Part shown: piece by piece, positions 34,529 through 46,636 of the stretch | How positions within the stretch are numbered: the stretch's first letter is position 1 | How the letters are laid out: each line of letters opens with the position of its first letter | The notes under the pieces: generated by a model | What the model was told of the DNA's origin: nothing | Databases searched by the model: none | What the model saw: the letters and a program-made list of their open reading frames with translations, nothing else | Assembly: GCF_000470775.1 (NCBI RefSeq) | Contig: NC_022438.1 | Span: forward strand, 2,046,001 to 2,110,000 | Reading direction: 5' to 3' | Source: Leifsonia xyli subsp. cynodontis DSM 46306 | GTDB taxonomy: Bacteria; Actinomycetota; Actinomycetes; Actinomycetales; Microbacteriaceae | DNA length: 64,000 nucleotides | Made by a program: the position numbers and the translations under genes

Positions 34529-35377
34529 TCAGCGGGCGGCGAGCAGCCCCCGCACGACCGCGGGAAGGGCCTCCGCGATGTCGAGCGCCGCGATCGGGCC
34601 GCCACCGGACGCCCGCACGCCCGCCCGGCCGTGCAGCCAGGCCGCGGTCGCGGCGAGCGCCGCTAGCGCGTCGTGCCCCTGGTCGCGCACCGCATCGGCG
34701 TGCGTCGCGACGAGGGCGCCGAGCACACCGCCGAGGACGTCCCCGCTGCCCGCGGTCGCGAGCCAGGGCGTCCCCGCCGTCACCGTGCGATGTGTGCCCT
34801 CGGGGGTGAGGATGTGCGTGGTGTGCCCTTTGAGCAGCACCGTCACGCCGAAGGAGGCGGCCGCCCGCGCCGCCCAGGCGACGGGGGCGGAACGGACACC
34901 GTCGGCCGTGACGGCGTCCGGACCGTCGCCGGCGGCGAGCATGAGCGCGAGTTCGCGGGCGTGCGGGGTGACGACGGCCGGCCCCGCGGCCTCCCGCACA
35001 AGGTCGAGGGCTCCGGCGTCGATGACGAGGGGCGTGCCGTCGGCGAGCACGTCGCGGAGGCGGCGGGTGTCGTCCGGGGTCCGGGAGGCGGCGTCCATTC
35101 CGGAGCCGAGCAGCCAGGCCTGCACGCGTCCGGGCGCGGTGACGGCCTCCGGCCGGCGGCGCAGGACCTCCGCGGCCGGATGAGCCGCCCCGAGGTAGCG
35201 GATCATTCCGACACCGGTCCGCGCCGCCGCCTCGACGCCGAGCACAGCGGCGCCCGGGTAGCGGCCGGAGCCGGTCACCACGCCCAGCACACCCCGCGAG
35301 TACTTGTCGTCGTTCTCGGCCGGCACGGCGATCCAGTCGTTCACGTCCCGTTCCCGCCACTCGCCCCGGTCGTCCAT
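34529..35377 (-). CDS. nnrD: ADP-dependent NAD(P)H-hydrate dehydratase
   Basis: A 282-residue carbohydrate-kinase-like enzyme that repairs hydrated NAD(P)H using ADP. Matching segments are KYSRGVLGVVTGSGRYPGAA, GALDLV with TPHARELALM, and the nucleotide loop WLATAGSGDVLGGVLGALVA. In many bacteria it is fused to the epimerase (NnrE); here only the dehydratase part is present, as in several actinobacteria. Length and motifs are complete. Confidence 0.92.
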   Translation of the reverse strand: MDDRGEWRERDVNDWIAVPAENDDKYSRGVLGVVTGSGRYPGAAVLGVEAAARTGVGMIRYLGAAHPAAEVLRRRPEAVTAPGRVQAWLLGSGMDAASRTPDDTRRLRDVLADGTPLVIDAGALDLVREAAGPAVVTPHARELALMLAAGDGPDAVTADGVRSAPVAWAARAAASFGVTVLLKGHTTHILTPEGTHRTVTAGTPWLATAGSGDVLGGVLGALVATHADAVRDQGHDALAALAATAAWLHGRAGVRASGGGPIAALDIAEALPAVVRGLLAAR

Positions 35378-35410
35378 GAGAACCTCCCCTCCTCACCATA
35401 GGTTGGGGCG

Positions 35411-36028
35411 ATGAGCATCGCCATCCCCGGGAAAGTCGTCGTCTTCGACTACGGCGAAGTCATCTCGATCACCCCGACGGAGGCCGACCGGGCCGCGCTC
35501 GTGTCGCTCGCCGGCGCGGATTCGGAGGGTTTCTGGCCCGCCTACTGGCGGCGGCGCAACGCACTGGACCAGGGCACGCTGAGCATCCAGCAATACTGGC
35601 GCGGGATCGAGCTCGAGCTCGGCGAGCAGTGGGCGGACGCGAAGATCCATCAGCTCTGGCTGGCCGACTTCCGGAGCTGGCTGAGCATCGACCAGAGCAC
35701 GCTCCAGGTGCTGCTCGATCTGAAGGAGGGCGGCACCCGGCTCGCGCTGCTGTCGAACGCCGGCCCTGACTTCGGCTCGTATTTCCGGCACGGCACGCTC
35801 GGAGACCTGTTCGAGAAAGTGTTCGTGAGCGGCGAGCTCGGCACGGTCAAACCCAGCGCCGATATCTTCGAGCACGTCCTCGCCGAACTCGGCGTCACGG
35901 CGGCCGAGGCGGTCTTCATCGACAACAAAGAGGAGAACGTGCGCGGCGCCGAGACGGTCGGGATCGCCGGGCACGTCTACACCTCCGCCGCCGATCTGCG
36001 AGCGTATCTGACGGCCCTGGCCGCTTAG
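35411..36028 (+). CDS. HAD-superfamily hydrolase
   Basis: A 205-residue HAD hydrolase. Motif I reads VVVFDYGEVI, so the nucleophile Asp is followed by YG rather than the usual xD; the second acid position is Gly. Motif II is ALLSNAG, motif III a Lys in GTVKPSADIF and motif IV EAVFIDNKEENV. The first-motif change is common in the DYGGV/DxGGV branch of HAD phosphatases. It is nine bases upstream of the Old Yellow Enzyme gene. The substrate is unknown. Confidence 0.85.
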   Translation: MSIAIPGKVVVFDYGEVISITPTEADRAALVSLAGADSEGFWPAYWRRRNALDQGTLSIQQYWRGIELELGEQWADAKIHQLWLADFRSWLSIDQSTLQVLLDLKEGGTRLALLSNAGPDFGSYFRHGTLGDLFEKVFVSGELGTVKPSADIFEHVLAELGVTAAEAVFIDNKEENVRGAETVGIAGHVYTSAADLRAYLTALAA

Positions 36029-37123
<1,095 letters not shown>

Positions 37124-37182
37124 ACGCGGAGCGCTTCGGAATCGAGCCGGCCGCGGAGGAGGAGCCGCCCGGATGCGCCGTC

Positions 37183-38220
37183 CTACCCGCGCCTGGTCGC
37201 GTCCTGCACCTCGCCGACCAGCTCCTCGATGATGTCCTCCAGGAACAGCACGCCGACCGTCGCCCCCTCGGAATCCACCGCTCGCGCCAGGTGGCTGCCC
37301 GAGCGGCGCATCGTCGCCAGGGCGTCCTCCAGATCGCTGTCGGCGAAGACGGTGACCAGGCGGCGGACCCGCTTGACCGGGACGGGGAGTTCGTAGCCGG
37401 TCTCCTCCAGATCGAGCACGTCCTTGAGGTGGAGGTAGCCGGTGAGCTCGGCGCCGGCGTCCAGGACGACGTAGCGTGAGAACCCGTGCTTGGCGACCGC
37501 CTTCTCCACCTCCGCCGGGGTGGGCGACGGGGGCAGCGTGACGAGCGTCTCCGGTCCCACCATCACATCCCGGACCGTCTTCTCCGTGAACTCGAACGCG
37601 GCGTTCAGAGCGCCCGTGCGGTCGGTCAGCATGCCCTCGCGCGTGGACTGGTCGACGATGGTGGCCACCTCGTCCAGCGAGAAGGTGCTGGCGGCCTCGT
37701 CCTTCGGCTCCACCCGGAACAGCCACAGCACAGCGTTCGCGGTGGCGTTCAGCGCCACGATGATCGGGCGCACGGCCCGCCCGACGGCGACCAGCGGCGG
37801 CGCGAGCAGCAGCACGGCCCGGTCGGGCATCGAGAACGAGATGTTCTTCGGCACCATCTCGCCGAAGACGACATGCAGGAACGACACCAGCACCAGCGCC
37901 ACGATGAACGCGATGGTCCCGATGACCTCCTCCGGCCAGCCCGTCGCCCCCAGCGGGACCTGCAGCAGGTGGTGGATGGCCGGTTCGGAGACGTTCAGGA
38001 TGAGCAACGAGCAGACCGTGATCCCGAGCTGGGTGGTCGCCAGCATCAGAGTGGCGTGCTCCATCGCGAAGAGCGCGGTCTTGGCGCTCCGCTTGCCGCG
38101 CTCCGCCAGCGGCTCGATCTGCGAGCGGCGCGCGGAGATGACGGCGAACTCGGCGCCGACGAAGAAGGCGTTCACGAGGAGGAGCGCCAGCAGCCAGGCG
38201 ATCCCGGCCCAGTCACTCAT
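37183..38220 (-). CDS. CNNM/CBS-domain membrane protein (hemolysin C-like), short form
   Basis: A 345-residue protein with an N-terminal CNNM (DUF21) membrane domain (about 1-190; [29 protein letters not shown]) and a CBS pair (about 205-335; [35 protein letters not shown]). The family is linked to Mg2+/Co2+ export and corrosion/hemolysin C-type proteins. It lacks the C-terminal CorC_HlyC domain that the upstream paralog has. Its ATG lies inside the end of that paralog, so the two are [12 protein letters not shown]. Confidence 0.9.
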   Translation of the reverse strand: MSDWAGIAWLLALLLVNAFFVGAEFAVISARRSQIEPLAERGKRSAKTALFAMEHATLMLATTQLGITVCSLLILNVSEPAIHHLLQVPLGATGWPEEVIGTIAFIVALVLVSFLHVVFGEMVPKNISFSMPDRAVLLLAPPLVAVGRAVRPIIVALNATANAVLWLFRVEPKDEAASTFSLDEVATIVDQSTREGMLTDRTGALNAAFEFTEKTVRDVMVGPETLVTLPPSPTPAEVEKAVAKHGFSRYVVLDAGAELTGYLHLKDVLDLEETGYELPVPVKRVRRLVTVFADSDLEDALATMRRSGSHLARAVDSEGATVGVLFLEDIIEELVGEVQDATRRG

Positions 38221-39532
38221 GGTCCGCCTCCGTCTCCGGCGTGTACCGGATGCGGTCGACGCGGCGACCGTCCAGCCGTTCGACCCGCAGCGTGCCGCCG
38301 TCGATCGCGACCTCGTCACCGGCCCGGGGCAGGCGTCCGAGCTCGTTCATGACGAAACCGGCGACGGTCTCGTACGGGCCCTCGTCCGGAACGGTCACGC
38401 CCGCGCGTTCGAGCAGCTCATCGGGACGCAGGATGCCGGGGAAGGTGATCGAGTGCCGGCCCCGGACGACACCGGCGCGCGCACGGTCGTGCTCGTCCGC
38501 GACCTCGCCGACGATCTCCTCCACGAGGTCTTCGAGCGTCGCGATTCCCGACGTGCCGCCATACTCGTCCACGACGACCGCCATCTGGTAGCCGCGCGCG
38601 CGCAGCTCACCGAGCAGCGTGTCGAGGCTCATGGTCTCCGGGACGCGCAGGGCGTCGGTCTGAAGCGCCGAGACGGGGACGAACTCGCGTCGCGGGCGCG
38701 GCACGGCGACAGCCTGCTTCACATGGACGAAGCCGACCACATCGTCCACATCCTCATCGACCACCGGAAAGCGCGAGAACCCGGTCTTGCGCGCCAGGGC
38801 GATGACGGCGCCGGCGGGCTCGGCGCGCTTCACGGCCTCGACGCTCGGGCGGGGCGTCATCACGTCGGAGGCGGTGCGGGCGGAGAACGCCAGGGTACGG
38901 CTGAGCAGGGTCGCGGTGTCCTCTTCCAGCACACCGGCGCTGGCCGAGCGGCGCACCAGCGAGGAGAGCTCCTCGGCTGTGCGGGCCCCCGAAAGCTCTT
39001 CCTTCGGCTCGATGCCGAGCATCCGCAGGAAGCCGTTCGCGGTGCCGTTGAGCACGACGACGAAGGGCCGGAAGACCGCCGTGAAGACCGTCTGGAACGG
39101 GATGACGAGCCGGGCGGTCGCCAGGGGCAGAGCGAGAGCGAAGTTCTTGGGCACAAGCTCGCCGATGATCATCGACAGCAGCGTGGCCGCGGTGATCGCG
39201 ACGATGGACGCGATAGGCACCACCACCACGACCGGCAGCCCCCAGGCGGTCAACGGGCCGCGCAGCAACGTGCTCAGCGCGGGCTCCATGGTGTAACCCG
39301 TGAGCAGAGTCGTCAGGGTGATGCCGAGCTGGGCGCTGGAGAGGTGGGTGGAGGTGATCCTCAAGGCGGCGATCGTCATGGCCAGCCGCGATTCGCCGCG
39401 CGCTCTGCGCGCTTCGAGGTCGCCTCGATCCAGATTGACGAGGGCGAACTCGCTCGCCACGAACAGACCGGTGCCGATCGTCAGTAGAAGGCCGACGCCG
39501 AGCATGATCCATTCAAAAAGCACGGCGATCAC
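38213..39532 (-). CDS. CNNM/CBS/CorC-HlyC transporter-associated protein, long form
   Basis: A 439-residue protein with the CNNM domain ([33 protein letters not shown]), a CBS pair ([34 protein letters not shown] with EEIVGEV) and a C-terminal CorC_HlyC domain ([18 protein letters not shown]). It probably works with its short paralog, whose start overlaps this stop, as a heteromeric divalent-metal transporter. The start is a GTG. The intergenic region in front of it carries the repeat cluster. Confidence 0.9.
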   Translation of the reverse strand: MIAVLFEWIMLGVGLLLTIGTGLFVASEFALVNLDRGDLEARRARGESRLAMTIAALRITSTHLSSAQLGITLTTLLTGYTMEPALSTLLRGPLTAWGLPVVVVVPIASIVAITAATLLSMIIGELVPKNFALALPLATARLVIPFQTVFTAVFRPFVVVLNGTANGFLRMLGIEPKEELSGARTAEELSSLVRRSASAGVLEEDTATLLSRTLAFSARTASDVMTPRPSVEAVKRAEPAGAVIALARKTGFSRFPVVDEDVDDVVGFVHVKQAVAVPRPRREFVPVSALQTDALRVPETMSLDTLLGELRARGYQMAVVVDEYGGTSGIATLEDLVEEIVGEVADEHDRARAGVVRGRHSITFPGILRPDELLERAGVTVPDEGPYETVAGFVMNELGRLPRAGDEVAIDGGTLRVERLDGRRVDRIRYTPETEADHE

Positions 39533-39676
39533 CCCGCTCGCGCGGGCCGGTTCGAAGGAATGGGCGCTGGGTCGAGGGTTTCAGTGAAGGAGGGTCGTCC
39601 ATTTCGTGGGTCAGTATATCGACGGAAGTCCGAAGAGCACTGGACGATTCCGCGACTCCCGGCCCGGTCTGTCCCC

Positions 39677-39729
39677 CCGCACCGGTCCGTCCCCCGCACC
39701 GGTCCGTCCCTCCTCCGCACCGGTCCGTC
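39677..39729 (+). repeat. Three copies of a 15-bp direct repeat
   Basis: CCGCACCGGTCCGTC occurs at 39677-39691, 39694-39708 and 39715-39729. It lies in the intergenic stretch between the CNNM protein and guaB1, directly before the dispersed repeat. No gene is seen here. Confidence 0.7.
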
Positions 39730-39856
39730 TCGTCGGAAAAGGAGGAGAACCGGCCGCTAGCACCTGCTTCCTCCTCCGTTTCCTGCTTTTCCCCCGTTGC
39801 TGGCCGTGATCTCCTCCCTTTTCGACGGGCATCGGAAAGGGAGGAGAGCCGGGAGC
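39729..39856 (+). repeat. Dispersed repeat, copy 2 with inverted-repeat end
   Basis: This copy matches the minus strand of 7571-7697 over about 125 bases. Its right end forms an inverted repeat: CTCCTCCCTTT (39811-39821) pairs with AAAGGGAGGAG (39836-39846). The motif GGAAA(A/G)GGAGGAG followed by a CCGG-type sequence occurs again at about 39874-39895, beyond the element. No open gene with coding character is seen in 39533-40010. Confidence 0.75.
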
Positions 39857-39897
39857 GTGAGGGGCCGGATGTTGGGAAAGGGAGGAGAGCCGGGAGG

Positions 39898-39926
39898 ATG
39901 TGTGTGTGTGTGTGAGAGAGAGAGAG
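39898..39926 (+). repeat. (TG)n-(GA)n dinucleotide tract
   Basis: About seven TG units run directly into about seven GA units, unusual in a high-GC genome. The tract ends at AACTCCTCC, which repeats the end motif of the neighbouring element. It may be prone to length changes. Confidence 0.75.
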
Positions 39927-40010
39927 AACTCCTCCGTCCCCCGCGGTGTCCGGGTTGTGGTTCGGGGGCACCGCGAGTGGGCGCCCCGTCAGTGACCGGA
40001 CCCCCAGCGG

Positions 40011-41450
40011 CTACCAGCTGACCGGCAGCGCCTTGCCCTCCTCATAGCCTGCCGCCGACTGGATGCCGACCAGCGCCCGCTCGTGGAACTCGGGCAGCGT
40101 CCGGGCGCCGGCATACGTGAACGAGCTACGCACGCCGGTGGTGATCATGTCGAGCAGATCCTCCACCGATGGCCGCAGCGGGTCGAGGAAGATCCGCGAG
40201 CTGGAGATGCCCTCGGCGAACAGGGTCTTGCGGGCGAGCTCGTAAGCGTCGAGGCGCTCGAAGCGGCCCTTCACCGCTTTCGTGGACGCCATCCCCCAGC
40301 TCTCCTTGTAGAGGGCGCCGGACTCGTCGGCGGCGAGCAGGCCCGGCGCCTCGATCGTCCCGGCGAACCAGGAGCCGATCATCACAGAGGCTCCGCCGGC
40401 GGCGAGGGCGAGAGCCACATCCCGCGGGTAGCGCACGCCGCCGTCGGCCCAGACGTGGGCGCCGAGTTCGCGCGCCGTCGCGCTCGTCTCCAGCACGGCC
40501 GAGAACTGCGGCCGTCCGACCGCCGTCATCATGCGCGTGGTACACATGGCGCCCGGGCCGACGCCGACCTTCAGGATGTCCGCTCCGGCGGCGACGAGAT
40601 CGCGCACAGCCTGCTCGGTCACGACATTGCCTGCGACGACCGGAAGGCCGAGGCCGAGCTGCTTGACGGCGCGGATGGCGCGGCGCATGCCGTCCTGGTC
40701 GCCGTGCGCCGTGTCGATCACGAGGACGTCGACGCCCGCTGCGGCCAGCGCCTTCGCCTTCGCTGCGACATCCCCGTTGATTCCGACAGCGGCGGCGACC
40801 CGCAGACGGCCGTGCGCATCGAGCGCGGGCCGGTAGATCGCCGAGCGCAGCGCGGTCTTCTTGCTCAGGGTGCCCACGACGCGGCCCTGGTCGAGCACGG
40901 GCGCGAACTCCAGATCCGCGGCCTGCAACGCCGCGAACGCGGAGCGGCCGTCGGTCAGATCCTCGGCGTCGAGCGCGGCGATGGCACCGTGCAGCAGATC
41001 GCCGACCCTGGCGTCCGGCAGAGCGGTGCCGAGCTGGGTCGCTGCCAGGCAGCCGAGGTAGCCGCCATCCTCTCCGGAGACGACGACACCGTGACCGTCG
41101 ACGGCCGGGATGCGCCGCAGCACATCGGCTGCCGTCTCTTCGGGACCGGCCCCGTACGGGGTGTCGAACGCCACGGGTTGCGCCTTCACCCAGCGGATCG
41201 CCTCGTCCATCTGCTCCAGGCGCATGTCCTGCGGCAGCACACCGAGGCCGCCGCGGCGGGCGAGCGTCGCGGCGAGGCGCTTGTCGGTCACCGAGTTCAT
41301 GTTCGCGGACACGATCGGGATGGTCGCGCCTGTGCCGTCGCGGGGCTCGAGCGACACATCCAGCCGGCTTGTCACATCCGACTGCGAAGGGACCAGGAAG
41401 ACATCGGAGTAGGTCAGGTCGTGGCGGGGCGTCGTTCCATAGAACTGCAT
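40011..41450 (-). CDS. guaB1: GuaB1-family IMP dehydrogenase-related protein (GMP reductase)
   Basis: A 479-residue protein of the IMPDH/GMP reductase superfamily. The barrel has [36 protein letters not shown] and the catalytic-loop Cys in [25 protein letters not shown] pair is inserted at about residues 95-215 ([20 protein letters not shown]). The group is separate from true IMPDH; in mycobacteria GuaB1 works as a GMP reductase. The start is set at ATG 41450. The frame is intact. Confidence 0.9.
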   Translation of the reverse strand: MQFYGTTPRHDLTYSDVFLVPSQSDVTSRLDVSLEPRDGTGATIPIVSANMNSVTDKRLAATLARRGGLGVLPQDMRLEQMDEAIRWVKAQPVAFDTPYGAGPEETAADVLRRIPAVDGHGVVVSGEDGGYLGCLAATQLGTALPDARVGDLLHGAIAALDAEDLTDGRSAFAALQAADLEFAPVLDQGRVVGTLSKKTALRSAIYRPALDAHGRLRVAAAVGINGDVAAKAKALAAAGVDVLVIDTAHGDQDGMRRAIRAVKQLGLGLPVVAGNVVTEQAVRDLVAAGADILKVGVGPGAMCTTRMMTAVGRPQFSAVLETSATARELGAHVWADGGVRYPRDVALALAAGGASVMIGSWFAGTIEAPGLLAADESGALYKESWGMASTKAVKGRFERLDAYELARKTLFAEGISSSRIFLDPLRPSVEDLLDMITTGVRSSFTYAGARTLPEFHERALVGIQSAAGYEEGKALPVSW

Positions 41451-41584
41451 GGGAATTACGGTATCGCCCCCGGCTGAGCGACCGCACGGCGCTCCCGATG
41501 GGATTAGGCTTAGCGGGGAGGGACGCGGGTGGTGAATCGCTGCCCGATCGTAGCGAAATCAACGGAGAGAGTGGGCGATCGGCT

Positions 41585-44500
41585 GTGTCGAGCCAATTGA
41601 CCGGTGTAGGGACCGACGACGGATCGTCGGGTGAGTTCGGGGCCAACGAGTGGCTCGTCGACGAACTGTACGAGCAGTTCGTTCAGGACAAGAACTCGGT
41701 CGACAAGTCCTGGTGGCCGATCCTGGAGAACTACAACCCGGTGAAGGAGGGACAGGCCTCCGCTCCGGACCCGGCCGAGACCGCCGCACCGGCCCCCGCG
41801 GAGCCGGGCGTCCCGACCCCGGGCGAGCCGACATTCCCGGCCCCCGCCGAGCCGATCGCGCCGGCCCCCAGCGAACCGACTGTGCCGGCTCCCGCCGAAC
41901 CGATCGTGCCGACGCCCAGCGAGCCCGCCACGCCGGAGCCGACAGCGCCGGCCGGCCCCCAGACGCTTGCCGGAGCCCACCCGGCCGAGCCCAAACCGGT
42001 GACGACGCCGATCCCGGTCATCGGCCAGCAGCCCGTCGCGCGCACCACCTCGGTCGCGCCGAAGCCGCAGCCGGTCCCGGCCGACGCGCCGGTCACCTCC
42101 CCCACCCCGGTCGCCGAGACGGCCGACGAAGACAGAGTCACCCCGCTGCGCGGCATGTCCAAGACGCTCGCCAGCAACATGGACGCCTCGCTCACGGTCC
42201 CGACCGCGACCAGCGTCCGCACCATCCCGGCCAAGCTGATGATCGACAACCGCATCGTCATCAACAACCACCTCAAACGCGCCCGCGGCGGCAAAGTCTC
42301 CTTCACACACCTCATCGGCTGGGCGCTCGTCCAGGCGCTCAAAGAGTTCCCGAGCCAGAACGTCTTCTACGACGAAGTCGACGGAAAGCCCTCCGTCGTC
42401 GCCCCCGCGCACATCAACCTCGGCATCGCGATCGACCTGCCGAAGCCGGACGGCTCCCGCGCCCTCCTCGTCCCGAGCATCAAACGCGCCGACACCCTGC
42501 GCTTCGGCGACTACCTCGCCGCTTACGAAGACCTCGTCTCGAAGGCCAGGAGCAACAAACTCGCGGCCGGCGACTTCGCCGGAACCACCATCTCGCTGAC
42601 GAATCCGGGCGGGATCGGCACCGTGCATTCCGTGCCGCGCCTCATGAAGGGCCAGGGCGCGATCATCGGCGCCGGAGCGCTCGAATATCCGGCCGAATTC
42701 CAGGGCTCCAGCGAGAAGACGCTCGCCGGGCTCGCCATCGGCAAGACCATCACGCTCACGAGCACCTACGACCACCGCGTCATCCAGGGCGCGGGCTCCG
42801 GCGAGTTCCTGAAGATCGTTCACGAGTTACTCACCGGCAAGCGGAGTTTCTACGAGAACATCTTCGCCGAGCTGCGCATCCCGTACGTGCCGATCCAGTG
42901 GAACCCGGACATCTCGGTCGATCTCGCGAGCGCCGTGGACAAGACCGCGCGCGTTCAGGAACTCATCAACTCCTACCGCGTCCGCGGGCATCTGATGGCC
43001 GACATCGACCCGCTCGAATACGTGCAGCGCAGCCACCCGGATTTGGAGATCGAGACCCACGGCCTCACCTTCTGGGACCTCGACCGCGAGTTCGTCACCG
43101 GCGGCTTCGGCAGCCAGGGCAAACGCACGATGAAGCTGCGCGACATCCTCGGCGTTCTGCGCGACACCTACTGCCGCACGGTCGGCATCGAGTACATGCA
43201 CATCCCGGACCCGGCGCAGCGCAAGTGGCTGCAGGAGAAGATGGAGCGGGCGTACCAGAAGCCGACCCACGACGAGCAGCTGCGCATCCTCGGCAAGCTC
43301 AACGAGGCGGAGGCGTTCGAGACCTTCCTGCAGACGAAGTACGTCGGCCAGAAGCGCTTCAGCCTCGAGGGCGGCGAGTCCACCATCGCACTGCTCGACA
43401 CCATCCTGCAGGGGGCCGCCGAAGAGAGCCTCGACGAGGTCGCGATCGGGATGGCGCACCGCGGCCGATTGAACGTCCTCACGAACATCGCGGGCAAGAC
43501 CTACGGGCAGATCTTCCGCGAGTTCGAGGGCACCCAGGACCCCCGCACCGTGCAGGGGTCGGGCGACGTCAAGTACCACCTCGGCACCGAGGGCACGTTC
43601 CACGGCGCAGGCGGCGAGGAGATCCCGGTCTATCTGGCCGCGAACCCGTCGCACCTGGAGGCGGTGGACGGCGTTCTCGAAGGCATCGTCCGCGCCAAAC
43701 AGGACCGCCGCCCGGCCGGAACCTTCCTCACCCTGCCGATCCTCATCCACGGCGACGCCGCGATGGCCGGTCAGGGCGTCGTGGTCGAGACCCTTCAGAT
43801 GTCGCAGCTGCGCGCCTACCGCACCGGCGGCACCATCCACGTCAACATCAACAACCAAGTCGGCTTCACCACGCCTCCCACCGAGTCGCGTACGTCCGTC
43901 TACTCGACCGATGTGGCCAAGACCGTCCAGGCGCCGATCTTCCACGTCAACGGGGACGACCCGGAGGCGGTGGTCCGTGTGGCCCAGCTGGCCTTCGAGT
44001 ACCGCCAGGAGTTCAAACGGGACGTCGTCATCGACCTCGTCTGCTACCGCCGCCGCGGTCACAACGAGGGCGACGACCCCTCGATGACCCAGCCGCTCAT
44101 GTACAACCTGATCGAGGCGAAGCGCTCCGTGCGCCGCCTGTACACCGAGGCCCTCGTGGGCCGCGGCGACATCACCGAAGAGGAGTACGAGGCCGCTCAC
44201 CGCGACTTCCAGGAGCGCTTGGAACGCGCCTTCATGGAGACGCACGCCGCGCAGACCAACTCGACGCCGGTGATCGCGCAGGACGGCGGCGAGCTGGAAC
44301 AGCCGATCGCGCAGCAGAACGACGACAACGTCGGCGAACCGGAGACGACCGCCGTGACCGAGCAGGTCATCCAGCTCATCGGCGACGCCTTCAACAACCC
44401 GCCCGCCGGGTTCAGCGTGCATCCGAAGCTGCAGCAGTTGCTGAGCAAGCGCGGCGACATGAGCCGCAACGGCTCGATCGACTGGGGCTTCGGCGAGCTG

Positions 44501-45496
44501 CTCGCTCTCGGCTCTCTGCTGCTGGAGGGGACCCCGGTGCGCCTGGCCGGTCAGGACGCTCGGCGCGGCACGTTCGTCCAGCGCCACGCCGTGCTGCACG
44601 ACCGCGCCAACGGACAGGAATGGCTGCCGCTGGCGAACCTCAGCGACAACCAGGCGAAGCTCTGGATCTACGACTCGCTCCTCAGCGAGTACGCGGCCAT
44701 GGGCTTCGAGTACGGCTACTCGGTGGAGCGCCCGGATGCGCTCGTGCTCTGGGAGGCTCAGTTCGGCGACTTCGCCAACGGCGCCCAGACGATCATCGAC
44801 GAGTTCATCTCCTCGGCCGAGCAGAAATGGGGCCAGCGCTCGTCGCTCGTCCTGCTCCTCCCCCACGGCTACGAGGGCCAGGGCCCTGACCACTCCAGCG
44901 CCCGCATCGAGCGGTACCTGCAGCTGTGCGCCGAGAACAATATGACCGTCGCGCGTCCGTCCACCCCGGCGTCGTACTTCCACCTGCTGCGTCGCCAGGC
45001 GTACGCCCGCCCGCGCCGGCCTCTGGTCGTCTTCACGCCGAAGGCGATGCTCCGCCTGCGCGGAGCCTCCAGCGAGATCGCGGACTTCACCTCGGGCCGC
45101 TTCGAGCCGGTGATCGACGACCCGCGCATCGGAGACAAAGCAGCGGTCAAACGCGTCCTGCTCCTCGCCGGCAAGCTGTACTACGACCTGCTCGGCGAGC
45201 TGGAGAAGAACCCCAACCCGGAGATCGCCCTCGTGCGCGTCGAGCAATTCTCCCCGCTCCCCGCCGCCGAGCTGAAGGCGACCGTCGACTCTTACCCCAA
45301 CGCCGAGCTGGTGTGGGCGCAGGACGAGCCCGAGAACCAGGGGGCCTGGCCGTACATGATCCTGCAGACCTCGAAGCTGGGCCCGCGCCCGCTGGGCGTC
45401 GTCTCCCGGCCGCCGTCGGCGTCGCCCGCCGCAGGCTCGGCCAAGCGCCACGCGCAGGAGCAGACGGTGCTCATCCAGCGGGCGCTGAAGCTGTAG
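41585..45496 (+). CDS. kgd: Multifunctional 2-oxoglutarate decarboxylase/dehydrogenase E1o-E2o
   Basis: A 1303-residue enzyme of the TCA cycle joining the E2o catalytic domain to E1o, as in mycobacteria and corynebacteria. Residues 1-40 ([19 protein letters not shown]) are the E1o N-terminus. About 50-135 is a low-complexity Pro/Ala/Glu linker with PAPAEPI-type repeats. About 150-390 is the acyltransferase domain with its catalytic His in [11 protein letters not shown]. From about 400 to the end is the thiamine-diphosphate E1o domain ([46 protein letters not shown] end). The start is a GTG at 41585, where homology begins. No lipoyl domain is present, as expected. Confidence 0.95.
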   Translation: MSSQLTGVGTDDGSSGEFGANEWLVDELYEQFVQDKNSVDKSWWPILENYNPVKEGQASAPDPAETAAPAPAEPGVPTPGEPTFPAPAEPIAPAPSEPTVPAPAEPIVPTPSEPATPEPTAPAGPQTLAGAHPAEPKPVTTPIPVIGQQPVARTTSVAPKPQPVPADAPVTSPTPVAETADEDRVTPLRGMSKTLASNMDASLTVPTATSVRTIPAKLMIDNRIVINNHLKRARGGKVSFTHLIGWALVQALKEFPSQNVFYDEVDGKPSVVAPAHINLGIAIDLPKPDGSRALLVPSIKRADTLRFGDYLAAYEDLVSKARSNKLAAGDFAGTTISLTNPGGIGTVHSVPRLMKGQGAIIGAGALEYPAEFQGSSEKTLAGLAIGKTITLTSTYDHRVIQGAGSGEFLKIVHELLTGKRSFYENIFAELRIPYVPIQWNPDISVDLASAVDKTARVQELINSYRVRGHLMADIDPLEYVQRSHPDLEIETHGLTFWDLDREFVTGGFGSQGKRTMKLRDILGVLRDTYCRTVGIEYMHIPDPAQRKWLQEKMERAYQKPTHDEQLRILGKLNEAEAFETFLQTKYVGQKRFSLEGGESTIALLDTILQGAAEESLDEVAIGMAHRGRLNVLTNIAGKTYGQIFREFEGTQDPRTVQGSGDVKYHLGTEGTFHGAGGEEIPVYLAANPSHLEAVDGVLEGIVRAKQDRRPAGTFLTLPILIHGDAAMAGQGVVVETLQMSQLRAYRTGGTIHVNINNQVGFTTPPTESRTSVYSTDVAKTVQAPIFHVNGDDPEAVVRVAQLAFEYRQEFKRDVVIDLVCYRRRGHNEGDDPSMTQPLMYNLIEAKRSVRRLYTEALVGRGDITEEEYEAAHRDFQERLERAFMETHAAQTNSTPVIAQDGGELEQPIAQQNDDNVGEPETTAVTEQVIQLIGDAFNNPPAGFSVHPKLQQLLSKRGDMSRNGSIDWGFGELLALGSLLLEGTPVRLAGQDARRGTFVQRHAVLHDRANGQEWLPLANLSDNQAKLWIYDSLLSEYAAMGFEYGYSVERPDALVLWEAQFGDFANGAQTIIDEFISSAEQKWGQRSSLVLLLPHGYEGQGPDHSSARIERYLQLCAENNMTVARPSTPASYFHLLRRQAYARPRRPLVVFTPKAMLRLRGASSEIADFTSGRFEPVIDDPRIGDKAAVKRVLLLAGKLYYDLLGELEKNPNPEIALVRVEQFSPLPAAELKATVDSYPNAELVWAQDEPENQGAWPYMILQTSKLGPRPLGVVSRPPSASPAAGSAKRHAQEQTVLIQRALKL

Positions 45497-45510
45497 CGGC
45501 GAGCAAGCGG

Positions 45511-45535
45511 GCCCCGGTTCAGACGGAACCGGGGC
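45511..45535 (+). terminator. Terminator after kgd
   Basis: GCCCCGGTTC and GAACCGGGGC form a perfect 10-bp stem with a 5-base loop, followed by TCTTCGCTTCC. It lies 15 bases beyond the kgd stop. Confidence 0.85.
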
Positions 45536-45704
45536 TCTTCGCTTCCCGCGCTTCCCTTCGCGGTGAAGAGACCGTGACGGATCCCTTGAGCCTTTCCGCT
45601 ACCCGTCGTTCTCTCGTGGAGTCATCACGAGGAGACGGGAACGTCGACGTCGTCACAGGGGAAGTGTGATCGTTCCCAGAGAAACCCGGGCGTAGGTTGA
45701 CCGC

Positions 45705-45770
45705 ATGACCGTCCTGACCACCCACCGCCTCGGCGGCCTGTTCTTCCTCCGCCAGGTGCAGCGACGCTGA
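45705..45770 (+). CDS. Possible 21-residue leaderless peptide ORF
   Basis: A short ORF, MTVLTTHRLGGLFFLRQVQR plus R, starts at an ATG six bases after a -10-like TAGGTT (45693-45698). Its Thr/Leu/Arg-rich character and leaderless position resemble the small leader peptides that actinobacteria place before sulfur or amino-acid genes, but no plus-strand gene follows until aroA, about 1 kb away. It may be an orphan leader or chance. Confidence 0.25.
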   Translation: MTVLTTHRLGGLFFLRQVQRR

Positions 45771-45782
45771 GGCCGCCCGGGA

Positions 45783-46028
45783 TCAGTGGGTCGTCGTCTG
45801 AAACGACCGTATCCGCATCAGCACCTCGGCGCGCAGCGTCTCGGGAGCGGTCTCCTTGCAGGCGCGCTGCACCGCCTCGGTGAGGACGATGTTCAGGTGC
45901 AGCTCGTCGGAGCAGCCGTCGCAGTTGGCGAGGTGCTCGCGCACATCCGCAGCAGCCTCGCTGCAGAGCTCGTTGCGCAGATACTCTTCGAGTTCGGCCT
46001 TGGCCTTCTCGCATCCGCAGTCAGTCAT
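45783..46028 (-). CDS. rsrA: Mycothiol-system anti-sigma factor RsrA/RshA
   Basis: An 81-residue zinc-binding anti-sigma factor. The ZAS motif HLANCDGC (His-x3-Cys-x2-Cys) is preceded by the redox cysteines in DCGCEKA and NELCSE. On oxidation the cysteines form a disulfide, zinc is lost and SigR is released. Its ATG overlaps the sigR stop by four bases (ATGA), the usual arrangement for a one-to-one sigma/anti-sigma pair. Confidence 0.95.
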   Translation of the reverse strand: MTDCGCEKAKAELEEYLRNELCSEAAADVREHLANCDGCSDELHLNIVLTEAVQRACKETAPETLRAEVLMRIRSFQTTTH

Positions 46029-46636
46029 GTCGTGCTCCTGGGGGTCTGCACGGCCCGGTCCTCCTGGACGGCGGAGAAACCACGCTCGTGCGCATAATCG
46101 GTCAGAAGCTCCCGGAGCATCCGGCGGCCGCGGTGGAGACGGCTCATGACCGTGCCGATCGGGGTCTTCATGATGTCGGCGATCTCCTGGTAGGAGAACC
46201 CTTCGACATCGGCGAGGTAGACGGCCAGCCGGAAGTCTTCGGGAATGGCCTGCAACGCGTCCTTGACGGCACTATCGGGCAGGTGGTCGATCGCCTCCGC
46301 CTCGGCCGAGCGACTCGAGGAGGCGGTCGTGGACTCCGCCCCTCCCATCTGCCAGTCCTCGAGTTCGTCGATCGTCCCCTGGTAGGGCTCGCGCTGTCTC
46401 TTGCGGTAGGTGTTGATGAAGGCGTTGGTGAGGATGCGGTACAGCCAGGCCTTCAGGTTGGTGCCCTGCTGGAACTGCCGGAAAGCAGCGAACGCCTTGA
46501 CGTAGGTCTCCTGCACCAGGTCTTGCGCATCGGCCGGGTTCCTGGTCATCCGGAGCGCCGCCGCGTAGAGCTGGTCCATGAACGGCAGCGCCTGCTCCTC
46601 GAACAGAGCGCCCAGATCCTCGGTTTCGGTGGTCAT
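46025..46636 (-). CDS. sigR: ECF sigma factor SigR/SigH (thiol-oxidative stress)
   Basis: A 203-residue group 4 sigma factor. Region 2 reads [24 protein letters not shown]...[23 protein letters not shown], and region 4 reads [23 protein letters not shown] sequence followed by [21 protein letters not shown]. It controls thioredoxin, mycothiol and protein quality genes. The order rsrA-sigR beside aroA-rsgA and near pdtaS/whiB is conserved with the mycobacterial sigH region. The C-terminus runs into the rsrA start. Confidence 0.95.
   Translation of the reverse strand: MTTETEDLGALFEEQALPFMDQLYAAALRMTRNPADAQDLVQETYVKAFAAFRQFQQGTNLKAWLYRILTNAFINTYRKRQREPYQGTIDELEDWQMGGAESTTASSSRSAEAEAIDHLPDSAVKDALQAIPEDFRLAVYLADVEGFSYQEIADIMKTPIGTVMSRLHRGRRMLRELLTDYAHERGFSAVQEDRAVQTPRSTT

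Noticed and set aside
32789..34666. Long plus-strand continuation past 32788
   Set aside because: Beyond the possible remnant it is the antisense of the thiamine-binding and GT87 genes, with repeated Arg/Asp/Glu typical of shadows.
39513..39971. 152-residue minus-strand ORF in the repeat region
   Set aside because: Its sequence is only [11 protein letters not shown] of the tandem repeats and dinucleotide tract (runs of HTHTH, RTG); no coding character.
42827..45451. 874-residue ORF opposite kgd
   Set aside because: Antisense shadow of kgd; no recognisable domain or start region.
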